Shown here one piece after another: positions 26,657 through 37,295 of a stretch of DNA of 64,000 bases. The position numbers and the translations under genes were made by a program. The notes beneath the pieces were generated by a model. It saw nothing but the letters and a program-made list of their open reading frames with translations. It did not search any database and was not told the origin of the DNA. Source of the stretch: Pseudomonadota bacterium (lineage in GTDB: Bacteria > Desulfobacterota > Desulfarculia > Desulfarculales > Desulfarculaceae); the NCBI GenBank assembly GCA_018902755.1, contig JAHIQI010000035.1, positions 1 through 64,000 on the forward strand. Reading direction: 5' to 3'. Within the stretch, counting starts at the first letter, position 1; the number at the start of each line of letters is the position of its first letter.

Positions 26657-28117
26657 CTAGAAGGTGAACTTGGTGGTGAGTTGCACCCGGGTGTCGTCGC
26701 CGCTGGCTCCGTCCTTGTCCACCCGCTCGCCCCAGAGCAGCTCCCCGCCCAACAGCCACCAGCTGGTGGGCTGCCAGATCAGGTTTACGCAGGAGTATTG
26801 GCTGGAGTGGTAGGAGTCGTAGGGCTGGTTGTCGGCGTTGTCCACCCGGAGCCCGCCGTAGAGGATGACCGAGCTGAGGGCCTCGGTCCATTTGTGCTCG
26901 TAGGCCAGGTAATAGCCCCAGACCGGCAGGACCTCCAAGCTGTTGTTGGTGGAGTCGTAAAAGGCGTCGGGCGGGGAGTCGTTGATGGTGGAGCCCATGC
27001 CCTGGCCGTAGGCGATGGAGAAGGTCAGGTTGTCCCCCGGGTGCAGGAAGGGTAGGCCCAGGTTGCCGTTGGCCAAAAGGCCCCAGCCCACCGCGTTCTC
27101 GGTGGGGCCGTTGTTCTGGCTGGCCCTGAGATCGCGCACTATGGCCGATCCCTGGAACTTCAGCGGACCGGCCAGCCACTCCAGGGAAACCACCCCGTCG
27201 GGCCAGGCGCTGAGCACGTCCGCGCCCTGAATTTCGTGGTCGCCCGGAGACTCGATGCCCAGTTTCAGAGTGAGCCCTTCATTGAGCGCCCGGCTCCAGC
27301 GGACCTGGGGCAGGCGCTGACCCACCTCGGCGCTGGGCCCCTCGTAGTCCAGGATATTGGGCCAGGCGTTGGTGTACCAGATGGTGGACCAGGCCTGACC
27401 GGCCAGCAGGTCGCCGCCCAAAACGAATTTGGTCAGTTCGCCGTAGGCCTCGCGCAGCCTGATGTCCGGGCTGGTGGTCTGGGAGTTGGCGAAGAAGTCC
27501 ATGGACAGGTAGGTCCTCAGCAGCCCTTGCTCCACCGGGGTCCGGGTCTCGAACCAAAGCTGGGTGGCCTTGACGCTGAAGTTGGTCTGGCCGTCCGAGC
27601 CCTGGGTCTTGGTGGCTCCCCTGGTGACGATGTTGGCGGTGACGAAGTCGCCCGGCGTGGTGATGGCCCCGCTGTCGTGGATCACGTCCAACTGGGCGAA
27701 GCCGCCCAGGGCGAAGCGGGTCTTGGTGCCCTGCACCGCGAAGGAACCCTCCCAGTCGTTGGGAGGCTCCTTGGCGGCCGGTTTGGCCGCGGCGGCCGTT
27801 TGCGGCTCCTTGACGGCGGCGGGTTTAGCCCCCGCCTTCACCAGGCCGCCCACCTGCTCCTGCAGCGACTGAAGCATTTGGCGCTGATGCTCCAACTGTT
27901 TTTGCTGCGCCTCCAATTGGCGCTGTTGCAGCTCGATGACTTTTTGCAGCTGCTTCACCTGGTCGGCGTAGTCCGGCGCGGCGGCCTTGCCGCCTTGCTG
28001 GGCCAGGGCGCTGGGCGCTCCGCCCCACAACATTCCCCCAAGGGCCATGAGCCCCAAAAACAACAGCGCCCGGGACAAAGGCTTCCGCCCGGCGAAAAAC
28101 CGTGTCTTCTTGAGCAT
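26657..28117 (-). CDS. DcaP-like outer-membrane porin
   Basis: An outer-membrane protein of about 486 residues. A signal peptide (RALLFLGLMALGGMLWGGA) is followed by a coiled-coil segment (VKQLQKVIELQQRQLEAQQK, about residues 50-90) and an Ala/Pro/Lys linker. A beta-barrel then starts with FALGGFAQLDVIHD and ends in TKFTF with a terminal Phe, the pattern of DcaP trimeric porins that take up dicarboxylic acids and similar anions. Possible starts are TTG 28126, GTG 28120 and ATG 28117; ATG is chosen with AGAGG upstream. A possible sigma-54 promoter precedes it. Confidence 0.85.
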   Translation of the reverse strand: MLKKTRFFAGRKPLSRALLFLGLMALGGMLWGGAPSALAQQGGKAAAPDYADQVKQLQKVIELQQRQLEAQQKQLEHQRQMLQSLQEQVGGLVKAGAKPAAVKEPQTAAAAKPAAKEPPNDWEGSFAVQGTKTRFALGGFAQLDVIHDSGAITTPGDFVTANIVTRGATKTQGSDGQTNFSVKATQLWFETRTPVEQGLLRTYLSMDFFANSQTTSPDIRLREAYGELTKFVLGGDLLAGQAWSTIWYTNAWPNILDYEGPSAEVGQRLPQVRWSRALNEGLTLKLGIESPGDHEIQGADVLSAWPDGVVSLEWLAGPLKFQGSAIVRDLRASQNNGPTENAVGWGLLANGNLGLPFLHPGDNLTFSIAYGQGMGSTINDSPPDAFYDSTNNSLEVLPVWGYYLAYEHKWTEALSSVILYGGLRVDNADNQPYDSYHSSQYSCVNLIWQPTSWWLLGGELLWGERVDKDGASGDDTRVQLTTKFTF

Positions 28118-28226
28118 CACACCCAACCTCTTTCAACTTTGACTGCCATTGGTTTCCCCCACCTCTTTCATGAAGCCTACGAGGGCGGATGTCCTTGCCC
28201 CGGCCCCGGCGCGTCTCCCTGGCCGC

Positions 28227-28240
28227 GCATACAGTAGGCC
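28227..28240 (-). promoter_or_regulatory. Candidate sigma-54 promoter for the porin gene
   Basis: On the minus strand TGGCCTACTGTATGC has GG at 28240-28239 and GC at 28228-28227, ten bases apart. TGGC is intact, and the -12 box reads ATGC instead of TTGC. The predicted start is about 100 bases before the porin ATG. Confidence 0.45.
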
Positions 28241-28442
28241 ATTTTTGGCCGGGCCGATCAATACCGGATTTCCCCGGAAAGGTGGCGGCCTTTGACCCGT
28301 CCCGGTGAAAAGGTGTTTTTGAGCCGCCTTTCATCGACTAGGCCGGGGCCGATGTATTACAATCGGGCTCGATTTTATCTTGATCCCGGCGCTGAGATGT
28401 GAGGCGGCGGGCAACATTTTGTAGAAGCATGGGGTGTTTTAG

Positions 28443-29414
28443 ATGAGCAAAGAGGCTGGCATGCAGGGCGTTGGAGCAGAGGCGATTCCCGTGGCGGTGA
28501 TCGGGGCGGGCATCATGGGGCACGGCATAGCCCAAATATTCGGTTTGGCCGGGCACCCGGTCAGGCTCTACGATCCCATTGCCGAGGTCTTGGCCGTGGC
28601 CAAGGACCGGGTGCGCGGCAGCCTGGACAGCTTCCTGCAAGTGGGAATGGTGAGCGAGGCCGACGCCGCCCGCTGCCTGGACAACATCACCACTGAACCG
28701 GATCTGGCCGCCGCCTGCCGAGGCGTGGGCCTGGTGGTGGAGGCCGCCCCCGAGAAGATGGACCTCAAGCGGGAGTTGTTCGCCCAGATCGAGCCCTTGG
28801 TGGAGCGCGACGCCATCCTGGCCACCAACACCTCGGCCCTGGCCATCAGCGAGGTGGCCCGGGACCTGTCCCACCCGGAACGCTTCGTGGGCACCCACTT
28901 CTGGAACCCGCCCCAGGTCATCCCCTGCGTGGAGGTGATCCCCGGCGATCGCACCGATCCCCAGGTCTGCGACCGGATAGTGGCTTTGCTCCAAGGCGCG
29001 GGCAAGGTGCCGGTGCGCCTGAAGCACGATATCCCCGGCTTTTTGGGCAACCGCCTGCAACACGCCCTGCAACGCGAGGCCCTGGCCCTGGTGGAGCAGG
29101 GGGTGGCCGAGCCCGAGGACGTGGACCGCGTGGTGCGCCATGGCTTCGGCCTGCGCATGGCCCTGATGGGCCCCCTGGAGCGGGCCGACTTCGCCGGGCT
29201 GGAAACCACCCTGGCGGTGCAGCGCTACCTGCTGCCCCTGCTGGAAAAGCGCATCGAGGGCTCGCCCTCGTTGGTGGCCCAGGTGGAGCAGGGCCGGCAC
29301 GGGGTGAAGTCCGGCGGCGGCTTCTACGAATGGCCCCCGGAAAAGGCGGCCAAGCGCCAGACCCAGCGGGACCGGGCCCTGCTGGAGATCATCAAGCTGA
29401 CCCGGGATATGTAG
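28443..29414 (+). CDS. 3-hydroxyacyl-CoA dehydrogenase family protein
   Basis: A 323-residue NAD-dependent dehydrogenase. The N-terminal Rossmann domain has GAGIMGHGIAQIFGLAG and an acidic residue at the end of the second strand (RLYDP). The catalytic region includes ATNTSALAISEVA and the HFWNPPQVIPCVEVI block with the active-site His, then the C-terminal dimer domain with GFLGNRLQHALQREAL and GVKSGGGFYEW. It would oxidise the 3-hydroxyl of an acyl-CoA in beta-oxidation or a related acid pathway. It stands alone between the porin and a sigma-54 activator, so its true substrate is uncertain. Confidence 0.87.
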   Translation: MSKEAGMQGVGAEAIPVAVIGAGIMGHGIAQIFGLAGHPVRLYDPIAEVLAVAKDRVRGSLDSFLQVGMVSEADAARCLDNITTEPDLAAACRGVGLVVEAAPEKMDLKRELFAQIEPLVERDAILATNTSALAISEVARDLSHPERFVGTHFWNPPQVIPCVEVIPGDRTDPQVCDRIVALLQGAGKVPVRLKHDIPGFLGNRLQHALQREALALVEQGVAEPEDVDRVVRHGFGLRMALMGPLERADFAGLETTLAVQRYLLPLLEKRIEGSPSLVAQVEQGRHGVKSGGGFYEWPPEKAAKRQTQRDRALLEIIKLTRDM

Positions 29415-29430
29415 AGGCTGGCCGCGCGGG

Positions 29431-30852
<1,422 letters not shown>

Positions 30853-30863
30853 GGGTCCTCCTG

Positions 30864-30883
30864 ACATGTGTCTAGACACATGT
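30864..30883. promoter_or_regulatory. Perfect 20-bp palindrome, probable enhancer site for the sigma-54 activator
   Basis: ACATGTGTCTAGACACATGT is its own exact complement. It starts 11 bases upstream of the activator's start codon and is centred about 139 bp before the predicted start of the divergent sigma-54 operon, a normal distance for an upstream activating sequence. It may also allow the activator to repress its own gene. Confidence 0.7.
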
Positions 30884-30985
30884 AAATATAAACGTAAAAA
30901 AGGTATAGTGCTATAGGTATTTTCCGGAGATCAGTGGGCGTTTTAATGTAGCATTATCTATAGGTAATTAAGTTTAAGCCCATCA

Positions 30986-31001
30986 TGGCCCGTCAATTGC
31001 A
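30986..31001 (+). promoter_or_regulatory. Sigma-54 promoter for the FeS/NrfD/13-haem cytochrome operon
   Basis: TGGCCCGTCAATTGCA has GG at 30987-30988 and GC at 30999-31000, ten bases apart, with TGGC and TTGCA matching the consensus boxes. The predicted start near 31012 gives a leader of about 80 nt before the GTG at 31093. Confidence 0.75.
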
Positions 31002-31092
31002 CTAGAGTGATCGAGCCACTTAAGTATACGAAAATAGTAGTTTTTGCCCTACTGAAGAGCTTGTTGTTCGCCGCACTGGAAAGGATTGGCAA

Positions 31093-32007
31093 GTGGAGTT
31101 AAACAGGAGGAGATTTCTGGGGCTCACCGGAGCGGCCCTTGGGGCCGGCGCCCTGGGCAAACCCAGCCGGGTCTCGGCGGCCCGGGCTTACCAGCCGCCG
31201 CCGGACGCCTACGGCTGTCTGGTGGACCTTAGCGTGTGCGTTGGCTGCCGCAAATGCGAGCAGGCCTGCAACCAGGTGAACCACCTGCCCGAGCCCGAGC
31301 GGCCCTTTGACGACCTCACCGTGCTGGACGACAAGCGCCGTCCCGGCCCCGAGGCCTTCACCGTGATCAACCGCTACTACACCGGGCGGCGCGACGAGCG
31401 CAACCAGATGGCTCCCACCTTCGTGAAAGTGCAGTGCATGCACTGCCAGGACCCCGCCTGCGCCAGCGCCTGCATCGTGGGGGCGCTGACCAAAAAGCCC
31501 AACGGCGCGGTGCACTACGACGTGGACAAGTGCATCGGCTGCCGCTACTGCATGGTGGCCTGCCCCTTCCAGATCCCGGCCTACGAATATCACGATCCCC
31601 TGACCCCCAGGGTGCGCAAGTGCACCTTCTGCTTTGAGCGCATTTCCAAACAGGGCGGCAAGCCCGGCTGCGCCCAGGTGTGCCCGGTGGAGGCCATCAC
31701 CTTTGGCAAGCGTTCGGAGCTGATCAAGCTGGCCAGGCAGAAGATGGTCGACGACCCGGGCCGCTACCAGCCCTACATCTACGGCGAAAAGGAAGTGGGC
31801 GGCACCAGCTGGCTCTACATCTCCCGCGAGCCCTTCGCCAAGATGGGCTTCTTGAAGCTCCCCAACCAGCCCATGCCCCACCTCACCGAGACCATCCAGC
31901 ACGGCATCTTCTCTTATATGTGGGCCCCCCTGTCGCTGTTCGCCCTTTTGGGCGGGGCCATGGCCGTGTTCAACCGCAAGCGGGACCAGGGGGAGGACAA
32001 GTCATGA
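31093..32007 (+). CDS. Tat-exported four-cluster ferredoxin subunit (HybA/HmcB-like)
   Basis: A 304-residue iron-sulfur protein. It begins with a twin-arginine signal (NRRRFLGLTGAALGAG), so it is exported folded. Cysteine sets for four [4Fe-4S] clusters are visible: CVGCRKCEQAC, CMHCQDPACASAC, CIGCRYCMVAC, and CTFC together with CAQVC. A C-terminal membrane helix (MWAPLSLFALLGGAMAVF) anchors it, as in HybA/HmcB. It would carry electrons between the periplasmic cytochrome and the NrfD-type membrane subunit. GTG 31093 has AAAGGA upstream. The next gene overlaps it by four bases. Confidence 0.92.
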   Translation: MELNRRRFLGLTGAALGAGALGKPSRVSAARAYQPPPDAYGCLVDLSVCVGCRKCEQACNQVNHLPEPERPFDDLTVLDDKRRPGPEAFTVINRYYTGRRDERNQMAPTFVKVQCMHCQDPACASACIVGALTKKPNGAVHYDVDKCIGCRYCMVACPFQIPAYEYHDPLTPRVRKCTFCFERISKQGGKPGCAQVCPVEAITFGKRSELIKLARQKMVDDPGRYQPYIYGEKEVGGTSWLYISREPFAKMGFLKLPNQPMPHLTETIQHGIFSYMWAPLSLFALLGGAMAVFNRKRDQGEDKS

Positions 32008-33236
32008 GCGCGCACAGCCACGCGGCCCCCCTGCAAGGCAAAGCCCGTTTCTGGAGCCCCGGAGCCCTGGTCATGGCCGCCCTGGCCATCACCGGCCTTT
32101 TGTTCGTGGTGGGCCGCTACATCGGCGGCCTGGGCGCGGTGACCCACCTCAGCCAGTCCCACCCCTGGGGCCTGTGGATCGGGGTGGATGTGGCCTCGGG
32201 CGTGGCCCTGGCCGCCGGAGGCTTCACCACCGCCGCCCTGGCCCACATCTTCGGACGCCACGCCTACGAGCCGGTGGTGCGGCCGGCCCTGCTCACCGCC
32301 CTGCTGGGCTACGTGTTCGTGTCCCTGGCCCTACTAGTGGACATCGGGCGCTCCTGGGCCATCTGGAAACCCATGATCTTCTGGAACCCCAATTCGGTGC
32401 TTTTCGAAGTGGCCATGTGCGTGATGATCTACACCGCGGTGCTGCACGTCGAGTTTCTGCCCGTGGTGGCAGAGCGCTTTGCCCACGGATTCAAGGCCTC
32501 CCTGGCCAACCGCTCCTGGCCGGTGGTGGCCCTGGCCGAGGCGGCGGAAGGGCTTCTGGCCTTCTTGAACCGCAACCTGGGCAAGGTGATGTGGGTGTTC
32601 ATCATCGCCGGGGTGGTGCTTTCGTGCATGCACCAGTCGGGCCTGGGCTCCTTGCTCCTGGTGGCCCCCACTAAGATGCACGCCCTTTGGTACACCCCCA
32701 TCCTGCCCCTGCTGTTCCTAACCTCGGCCATCGCGGTGGGCTTCCCCATGGTGGTGTTCGAGAACACCCTGGTGAGCGCTTCCTTCGACCTGGCAGACGA
32801 GATGGGCATCCTTTCGCGCATGGTGCGCATCACCATCCTGCTCTTGGGCGTCTACGGCGCGCTCAAGATAGGCGACGTGATCGCCCGCGGGGTGTGGCCG
32901 CTCATCTTCGACGGGTCGGTGCAGGGCCGATCCTTCGCGGTGGAGGTGCTCTTCGGCATCGTCATCCCCTGGGCCATGTTGCTCTTCCCCAAGGTGCGCA
33001 ACCATCGCACGCCCCTGTTCATCGCCGCCTGCATGGTGGTGGGCGGGGTCGTCGTCAACCGCATGAACGTATTCCTGGTGGCCTTCCAGCCGCCTTACCC
33101 GGTGCAGTCATACTTCCCCTCGGTGGGTGAGTTGGCGATCACCGCAGGGTTCATAGCCGCTCTCATGCTGGCCTATCGCTTCACTGTCTACTTCCTCCCG
33201 GTTCTTTCCCCCGCAGGAAAGGAGGCCAACTCATGA
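32004..33236 (+). CDS. NrfD/HybB-type integral membrane quinone-interacting subunit
   Basis: A 410-residue protein with about ten membrane helices of the NrfD/PsrC family. Typical family segments include SHPWGLWIGVDVASGVALAAG, where GLWIGVD is almost diagnostic, and RSWAIWKPMIFWNPNSVLFE with MCVMIYTAVLHVEFLPVV. HybB/HmcC proteins exchange electrons with menaquinone and link to an FeS partner. It overlaps the FeS gene before it (ATGA) and the cytochrome gene after it, so the three are translated together as one complex. Confidence 0.92.
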   Translation: MSAHSHAAPLQGKARFWSPGALVMAALAITGLLFVVGRYIGGLGAVTHLSQSHPWGLWIGVDVASGVALAAGGFTTAALAHIFGRHAYEPVVRPALLTALLGYVFVSLALLVDIGRSWAIWKPMIFWNPNSVLFEVAMCVMIYTAVLHVEFLPVVAERFAHGFKASLANRSWPVVALAEAAEGLLAFLNRNLGKVMWVFIIAGVVLSCMHQSGLGSLLLVAPTKMHALWYTPILPLLFLTSAIAVGFPMVVFENTLVSASFDLADEMGILSRMVRITILLLGVYGALKIGDVIARGVWPLIFDGSVQGRSFAVEVLFGIVIPWAMLLFPKVRNHRTPLFIAACMVVGGVVVNRMNVFLVAFQPPYPVQSYFPSVGELAITAGFIAALMLAYRFTVYFLPVLSPAGKEANS

Positions 33237-35458
33237 GCGCCCGCCGCAAGAAGTTCCTGACCGTATGGATGGTGGGGGTCCTGTTGGGCCTGGGCCTGGT
33301 GCTCTACGCCTATCAAGGCCCCGTGTCCGCCAACCCGGCCGCGCCCGCCGCCCCCAAGCCCTTCGACCCGGTGGCCGCGGCCAAGAAATGGAACAAGCCA
33401 CCGCCGCCACCGCCGGCCAAGGAGAATCCCGACGGCACGCCCTGGGTGCCCGTGGACCAGGTGGCCGCCCTCAAGCGGGCCCACGAGGTGCCGCCCCTGG
33501 TGGTCAAGACCAGCGAGGAGTCCCAGCGCCAGCGCCGCCTGCGCCTGGGCGACAAGATGCCCAAGCTGGCGGACATGAAGCATCCCTACCTGGTGCTGGA
33601 CAACCCCATGGTCAACAAGGATGGCGACCTCTACGAGGCGGTGCGCTTCATGCACAAGAAGCACGCGGCGGTGCTGGAGGGCCAGTGCTTCACCTGCCAC
33701 CACGCCAAGCCCGCGGCCAAGGACGCCTCGGAGACCACCCGCTGCGTGGCCTGCCACCAGAACTCCTTCAACCCCGAGCTGCCCGGCCGCCTGGGGCTGA
33801 AGGCCGCCCTGCACCGCCAGTGCATGGGCTGTCATGAAAAGCGCAAGCAAGGGCCGGTGGGCTGCACCGACTGCCACGCCAAGAAAGTGCCCGACCACCG
33901 CAAGCTGGTGAAGCTGCCCGACAAGCCGGGCCCCCTAGAGGTGACCAAGGAATGCCTGCGCTGCCACCAGGACGCGGCCAACCATCTGCAGAACGCGGCC
34001 CACTGGCAGTGGAAGGGCCCCTCGCCCTTCACCGTGGAAGGCGAAAAGCGCATCGACATGGGCAAGGCCACCAACACCATCAACAACTTCTGCGTGGCCC
34101 TGCCTTCCAACTGGCCCCGCTGCACCTCCTGCCACGCGGGCTACGGCTGGAGCAACGCGGAGTTCGACTTCAACGACCAGAGCCGCATGGACTGCCTGGT
34201 CTGCCACGACACCACCGGCACCTACTCCAAGGTGCCCACCGCCGCCGGTTGGCCCTTCCTGCAACTGGACCTGAAGAAGATCGCCCAGAGCGTGGGCCAT
34301 CCCAGCCGCAAGAACTGCGGCGACTGCCACTTCCAGGGCGGCGGCGGCGACGCGGTCAAGCACGGCGACATGAACGGCATCCTCTACTACCCCTCCAAGA
34401 GCTGCGACGTGCACATGGGGGGCATGGACTTCGCCTGCCAGGAGTGCCACAAGACCCGCAACCACAAGATCAGCGGGCGCTCCCTGTCGCTGCCCGTGGC
34501 CGAGGGACCGCGCACCTGCCAGGACTGCCACACCAACAAGCCCCACAACGGCAACTCCCTTTTGGACCACCACCTCAACCGCCACGTGGAGCATCTGTTC
34601 TGCGTCACCTGCCACAGCCCGGTGTACGCCAAGTGCCGCGCCACCAAGACCTGGTGGGATTGGTCCAAGGCGGGCCACAAGGAGCGCAAGCCCAAGAAGG
34701 ACCGCTACGGCATGCCCGACTACGATTGGAAGAAGGGCGAGTTCCTTTGGAAGGAGAGCATGAAGCCCGCCTACGCCTGGTACAACGGCAAGGTGGAGCG
34801 GGTGCTCTTGGGCGACAAGATCGACACCTCCAAGGTGGTGGACATCACCAAGCCGGTGGGCGGCTTCCGCGACCCGGCCAGCCGCATCTATCCCTTCAAG
34901 CTCATGGAGGGCAAGCAGGCGGCCGACGCGGTGAACAAGCTGTTGCTGGTGCCCCATCTCTACGGCCCCGGCGGCTTCTGGGCCACCATCGGCAAGACCA
35001 AGACCCCGGTGCCGGACAAGGTCATCGACCAGGCCTGGAACAAGGCCTTTGCCAAGGGCATGGCCGAGTCCATCAAGGTGAACCCGAACAACAAGGGGCT
35101 CAAGCCCTATAGCGGCCAGTACCAGTGGGTGCAGACCCGCATGTACTGGGGCCTGACCCACGAGACCATGCCCGCCAAGGCGGCCCTGGGCTGCGCCCAG
35201 TGCCACGAGTCCCTGGCCAAGGACAAGACCTGCTGCCGCTGCCACAAGGACGAGCGCCATGTGGACTTCAAGAAGCTGGCCCACCGGGGCACGGATTTCC
35301 AGTGGATGAAAAAGCAGGGCCGCGACGTGCACGAGCTGATCGGCAAGACCGACTACCTGAACTTCAAGGCCCTGGGCTACAAGGGCGACCCCATCGTCTA
35401 CGGCGGCCGCCTGAAGAAGCTGCCCCTGGCCAGCACCATAGACCGGGAGTGCAAATAG
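33233..35458 (+). CDS. 13-haem cytochrome c: class III-like domain fused to an octahaem tetrathionate reductase-like domain
   Basis: A 741-residue exported or membrane-anchored cytochrome (N-terminal helix TVWMVGVLLGLGLVLYAYQG). I count 13 CxxCH sites: CFTCH, CVACH, CMGCH and CTDCH close together in residues about 140-220, resembling a cytochrome c3/c7 domain, then CLRCH, CTSCH, CLVCH, CGDCH, CQECH, CQDCH, CVTCH, CAQCH and CCRCH. The second part carries WPRCTSCHAGYGW and MDCLVCHDTTGTYSK, the pattern of the octahaem tetrathionate reductase (OTR) family. Shewanella OTR reduces tetrathionate, nitrite and hydroxylamine in vitro, so the substrate here is open. Together with the FeS and NrfD proteins it would form a membrane-linked terminal reductase or oxidase. 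A terminator follows. Confidence 0.9.
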   Translation: MSARRKKFLTVWMVGVLLGLGLVLYAYQGPVSANPAAPAAPKPFDPVAAAKKWNKPPPPPPAKENPDGTPWVPVDQVAALKRAHEVPPLVVKTSEESQRQRRLRLGDKMPKLADMKHPYLVLDNPMVNKDGDLYEAVRFMHKKHAAVLEGQCFTCHHAKPAAKDASETTRCVACHQNSFNPELPGRLGLKAALHRQCMGCHEKRKQGPVGCTDCHAKKVPDHRKLVKLPDKPGPLEVTKECLRCHQDAANHLQNAAHWQWKGPSPFTVEGEKRIDMGKATNTINNFCVALPSNWPRCTSCHAGYGWSNAEFDFNDQSRMDCLVCHDTTGTYSKVPTAAGWPFLQLDLKKIAQSVGHPSRKNCGDCHFQGGGGDAVKHGDMNGILYYPSKSCDVHMGGMDFACQECHKTRNHKISGRSLSLPVAEGPRTCQDCHTNKPHNGNSLLDHHLNRHVEHLFCVTCHSPVYAKCRATKTWWDWSKAGHKERKPKKDRYGMPDYDWKKGEFLWKESMKPAYAWYNGKVERVLLGDKIDTSKVVDITKPVGGFRDPASRIYPFKLMEGKQAADAVNKLLLVPHLYGPGGFWATIGKTKTPVPDKVIDQAWNKAFAKGMAESIKVNPNNKGLKPYSGQYQWVQTRMYWGLTHETMPAKAALGCAQCHESLAKDKTCCRCHKDERHVDFKKLAHRGTDFQWMKKQGRDVHELIGKTDYLNFKALGYKGDPIVYGGRLKKLPLASTIDRECK

Positions 35459-35485
35459 CGCGGCCTTAAGATATAACCCATGACA

Positions 35486-35522
35486 ACGGGGCTTCCGTGC
35501 AGACGCGGAAGCCCCGTTTTTT
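35486..35522 (+). terminator. Terminator of the cytochrome operon
   Basis: ACGGGGCTTCCG (35486-35497) pairs with CGGAAGCCCCGT (35506-35517) around an eight-base loop and runs into six T residues (35517-35522). Confidence 0.93.
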
Positions 35523-35650
35523 GGAGTATGCCGATCTGTGAAATAATTAATTAAATATATGACTAAAAACGGTGTATATAATTGATGCCCTGCCCAAGGC
35601 TCCGCGCCGGGCCTGCCCAGGTGGTTGGAAAGCATCAGGAGGAAAGCCAC

Positions 35651-36970
35651 ATGATAAGCGGCCTATTCAGCGGGTCCCAGCCCCGGTTCTATTACGGATG
35701 GGTCATCGTGGGGCTGTGCTTCTGCAACCTGGCCGTCGCTTTTGGCATCTGGTATTCCTTCTCGGTGTTTTTCCTGGCCCTGATGAGGGATTTCGGTTGG
35801 GGCCGGGCCACGGCCTCCTCCATTTTTTCGGTTTTCATAATTTGTAGTGCTCTTACCGGCCCCGTGGCGGGCCGCCTGTTGGACCGTTTTGGACCCCGCC
35901 TGGTAATGCCCATGGGCGCGGCGCTATTGTCGCTGGCCCTGTTTTTGGTCAGCTTCACCCAGAGCCTGTGGTTTTTCCGGCTCACCTACGGGGTCCTGGC
36001 CGGAGCGGGGGTGAGCCTCATGGGTTTCACCACCAACTCGGCGATTCTGTCGCGCTGGTTCGAGCGCCGCCGAGGCACGGCGGTCGGTATCGCCATCGCC
36101 GGCGTGGGCATGGGCATGACTATTTTCACGCCCCTGGCCGAGCGCTGGATCGCCGCTTTTGGCTGGCGCGGGGCATATCTTTGCCTGGCCGGCTTGGTGG
36201 CCGGGCTGATCATACCTCTGAACCTGTTTCTAGCCCGGCCAAACCCCGAATCCATGGGCCTGGAAATGGAAGGTGGCGCGCAAAGCGGCGGCAACAAGCG
36301 AAAGCACCCGCGTTGGGAGATGAAGGTTCTGAACCATGAATGGGCCGACCGGCCGTGGACCCTGGCCCATGCGGTGAAGACTCGGCCCTTTTGGATGCTC
36401 ATGGGGGCTTACTGCTTCAGTTCCATGTGTTACCAATCCGCCCTGATACACGCGGCTTCGGCCATGGTGGATGCTGGCTACAGCCTCCATTTGGCGGCAA
36501 TGTACCTGGGCATGGTGGGTATCCTGAGCTCGGGGGGCAAGGTGCTTTTCGGTTTTCTTTCCGACCGCCTGGGCAGGGAACTGGCCACTTTTTTGACGGT
36601 GTGCATCTGCACCCTGGGGTTTTTGGCCTTGATGTTCATTACCCCCCAGTGCACCATTTTGGCCCTCGGTTTCATGGTGCTGTTCGGCATCGGCTACGGC
36701 GGGTCCACCCCCATATACCCGGCCGCCTCAGCCGACCTTTTCATGGGCGGCTCCTTTGGCCTGATCTTCGCGGTGATTTTTTTGGGCACCGGCTTGGGTG
36801 GCTCCGTGGGAACCTATGTGACCGGCCTGCTGCGCGATGTCACCGGCAATTACCTGCTCAGCTTCTGCCTTTGCATCGCCGCCTTGTGGACCTCTTGTCT
36901 GCTCTTGTGGAAATCCGGCCCCGGCAAGGTGCGCCGCATGGTGCGCACCCAGGTGAACTCTCCGCTCTAG
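35651..36970 (+). CDS. MFS transporter (OFA/monocarboxylate-type)
   Basis: A 439-residue major facilitator with 12 predicted helices. The start YYGWVIVGLCFCNLAVAFGI and the motif GRLLDRFGPRLVMPMGAAL between helices 2 and 3 fit the oxalate/formate and monocarboxylate carriers. FLSDRLGRELA repeats this motif in the second half. A ribosome site AGGAGGAAA precedes ATG 35651, and TATAAT at 35577-35582 is a probable -10 box. It stands alone upstream of the cysteine desulfidase gene. The substrate is likely an organic acid, but this is a family-level guess. Confidence 0.87.
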   Translation: MISGLFSGSQPRFYYGWVIVGLCFCNLAVAFGIWYSFSVFFLALMRDFGWGRATASSIFSVFIICSALTGPVAGRLLDRFGPRLVMPMGAALLSLALFLVSFTQSLWFFRLTYGVLAGAGVSLMGFTTNSAILSRWFERRRGTAVGIAIAGVGMGMTIFTPLAERWIAAFGWRGAYLCLAGLVAGLIIPLNLFLARPNPESMGLEMEGGAQSGGNKRKHPRWEMKVLNHEWADRPWTLAHAVKTRPFWMLMGAYCFSSMCYQSALIHAASAMVDAGYSLHLAAMYLGMVGILSSGGKVLFGFLSDRLGRELATFLTVCICTLGFLALMFITPQCTILALGFMVLFGIGYGGSTPIYPAASADLFMGGSFGLIFAVIFLGTGLGGSVGTYVTGLLRDVTGNYLLSFCLCIAALWTSCLLLWKSGPGKVRRMVRTQVNSPL

Positions 36971-37090
36971 GGCCCCCGAATTATTTTTTATTTGCCTGGC
37001 GGTTTGGTTTCTCGACAATTCATACTGATTTTATGGGCGGTTGCACCGGATGCGGCGCACCGGGGCCACGCAAGGGAACAAAATTGTCTC

Positions 37091-37119
37091 TTGACGTGCA
37101 TACGCCCTACATACACAAT
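37091..37119 (+). promoter_or_regulatory. Sigma-70-type promoter before the cysteine desulfidase gene
   Basis: TTGACG at 37091-37096 and CACAAT at 37114-37119 are separated by 17 bp. The leader to GTG 37296 is about 170 nt. Apart from this promoter the interval 36971-37295 holds nothing I recognise. Confidence 0.5.
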
Positions 37120-37295
37120 AAATATAAATGCTGTCCCGTTGGGCGCCCCCAAGGGCGCCATCAGGGTTTTTCTCAGACCGGGGGGAGTGCAGGAACGGGA
37201 CCGGAGCCCACGGCGCCGGCCCGGCTTCCGCGTTGATCGATCGCTGTTACTTGCTGAACGCCCGGCCTTTTCTCCCCGGGCGAGGAGTTGCCAAG

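Noticed and set aside
37128..37295. 56-codon N-terminal extension of the cysteine desulfidase
   Set aside because: It lies before the GAGGAG-GTG start, and the family begins near the MEVAPALGCTEP motif.
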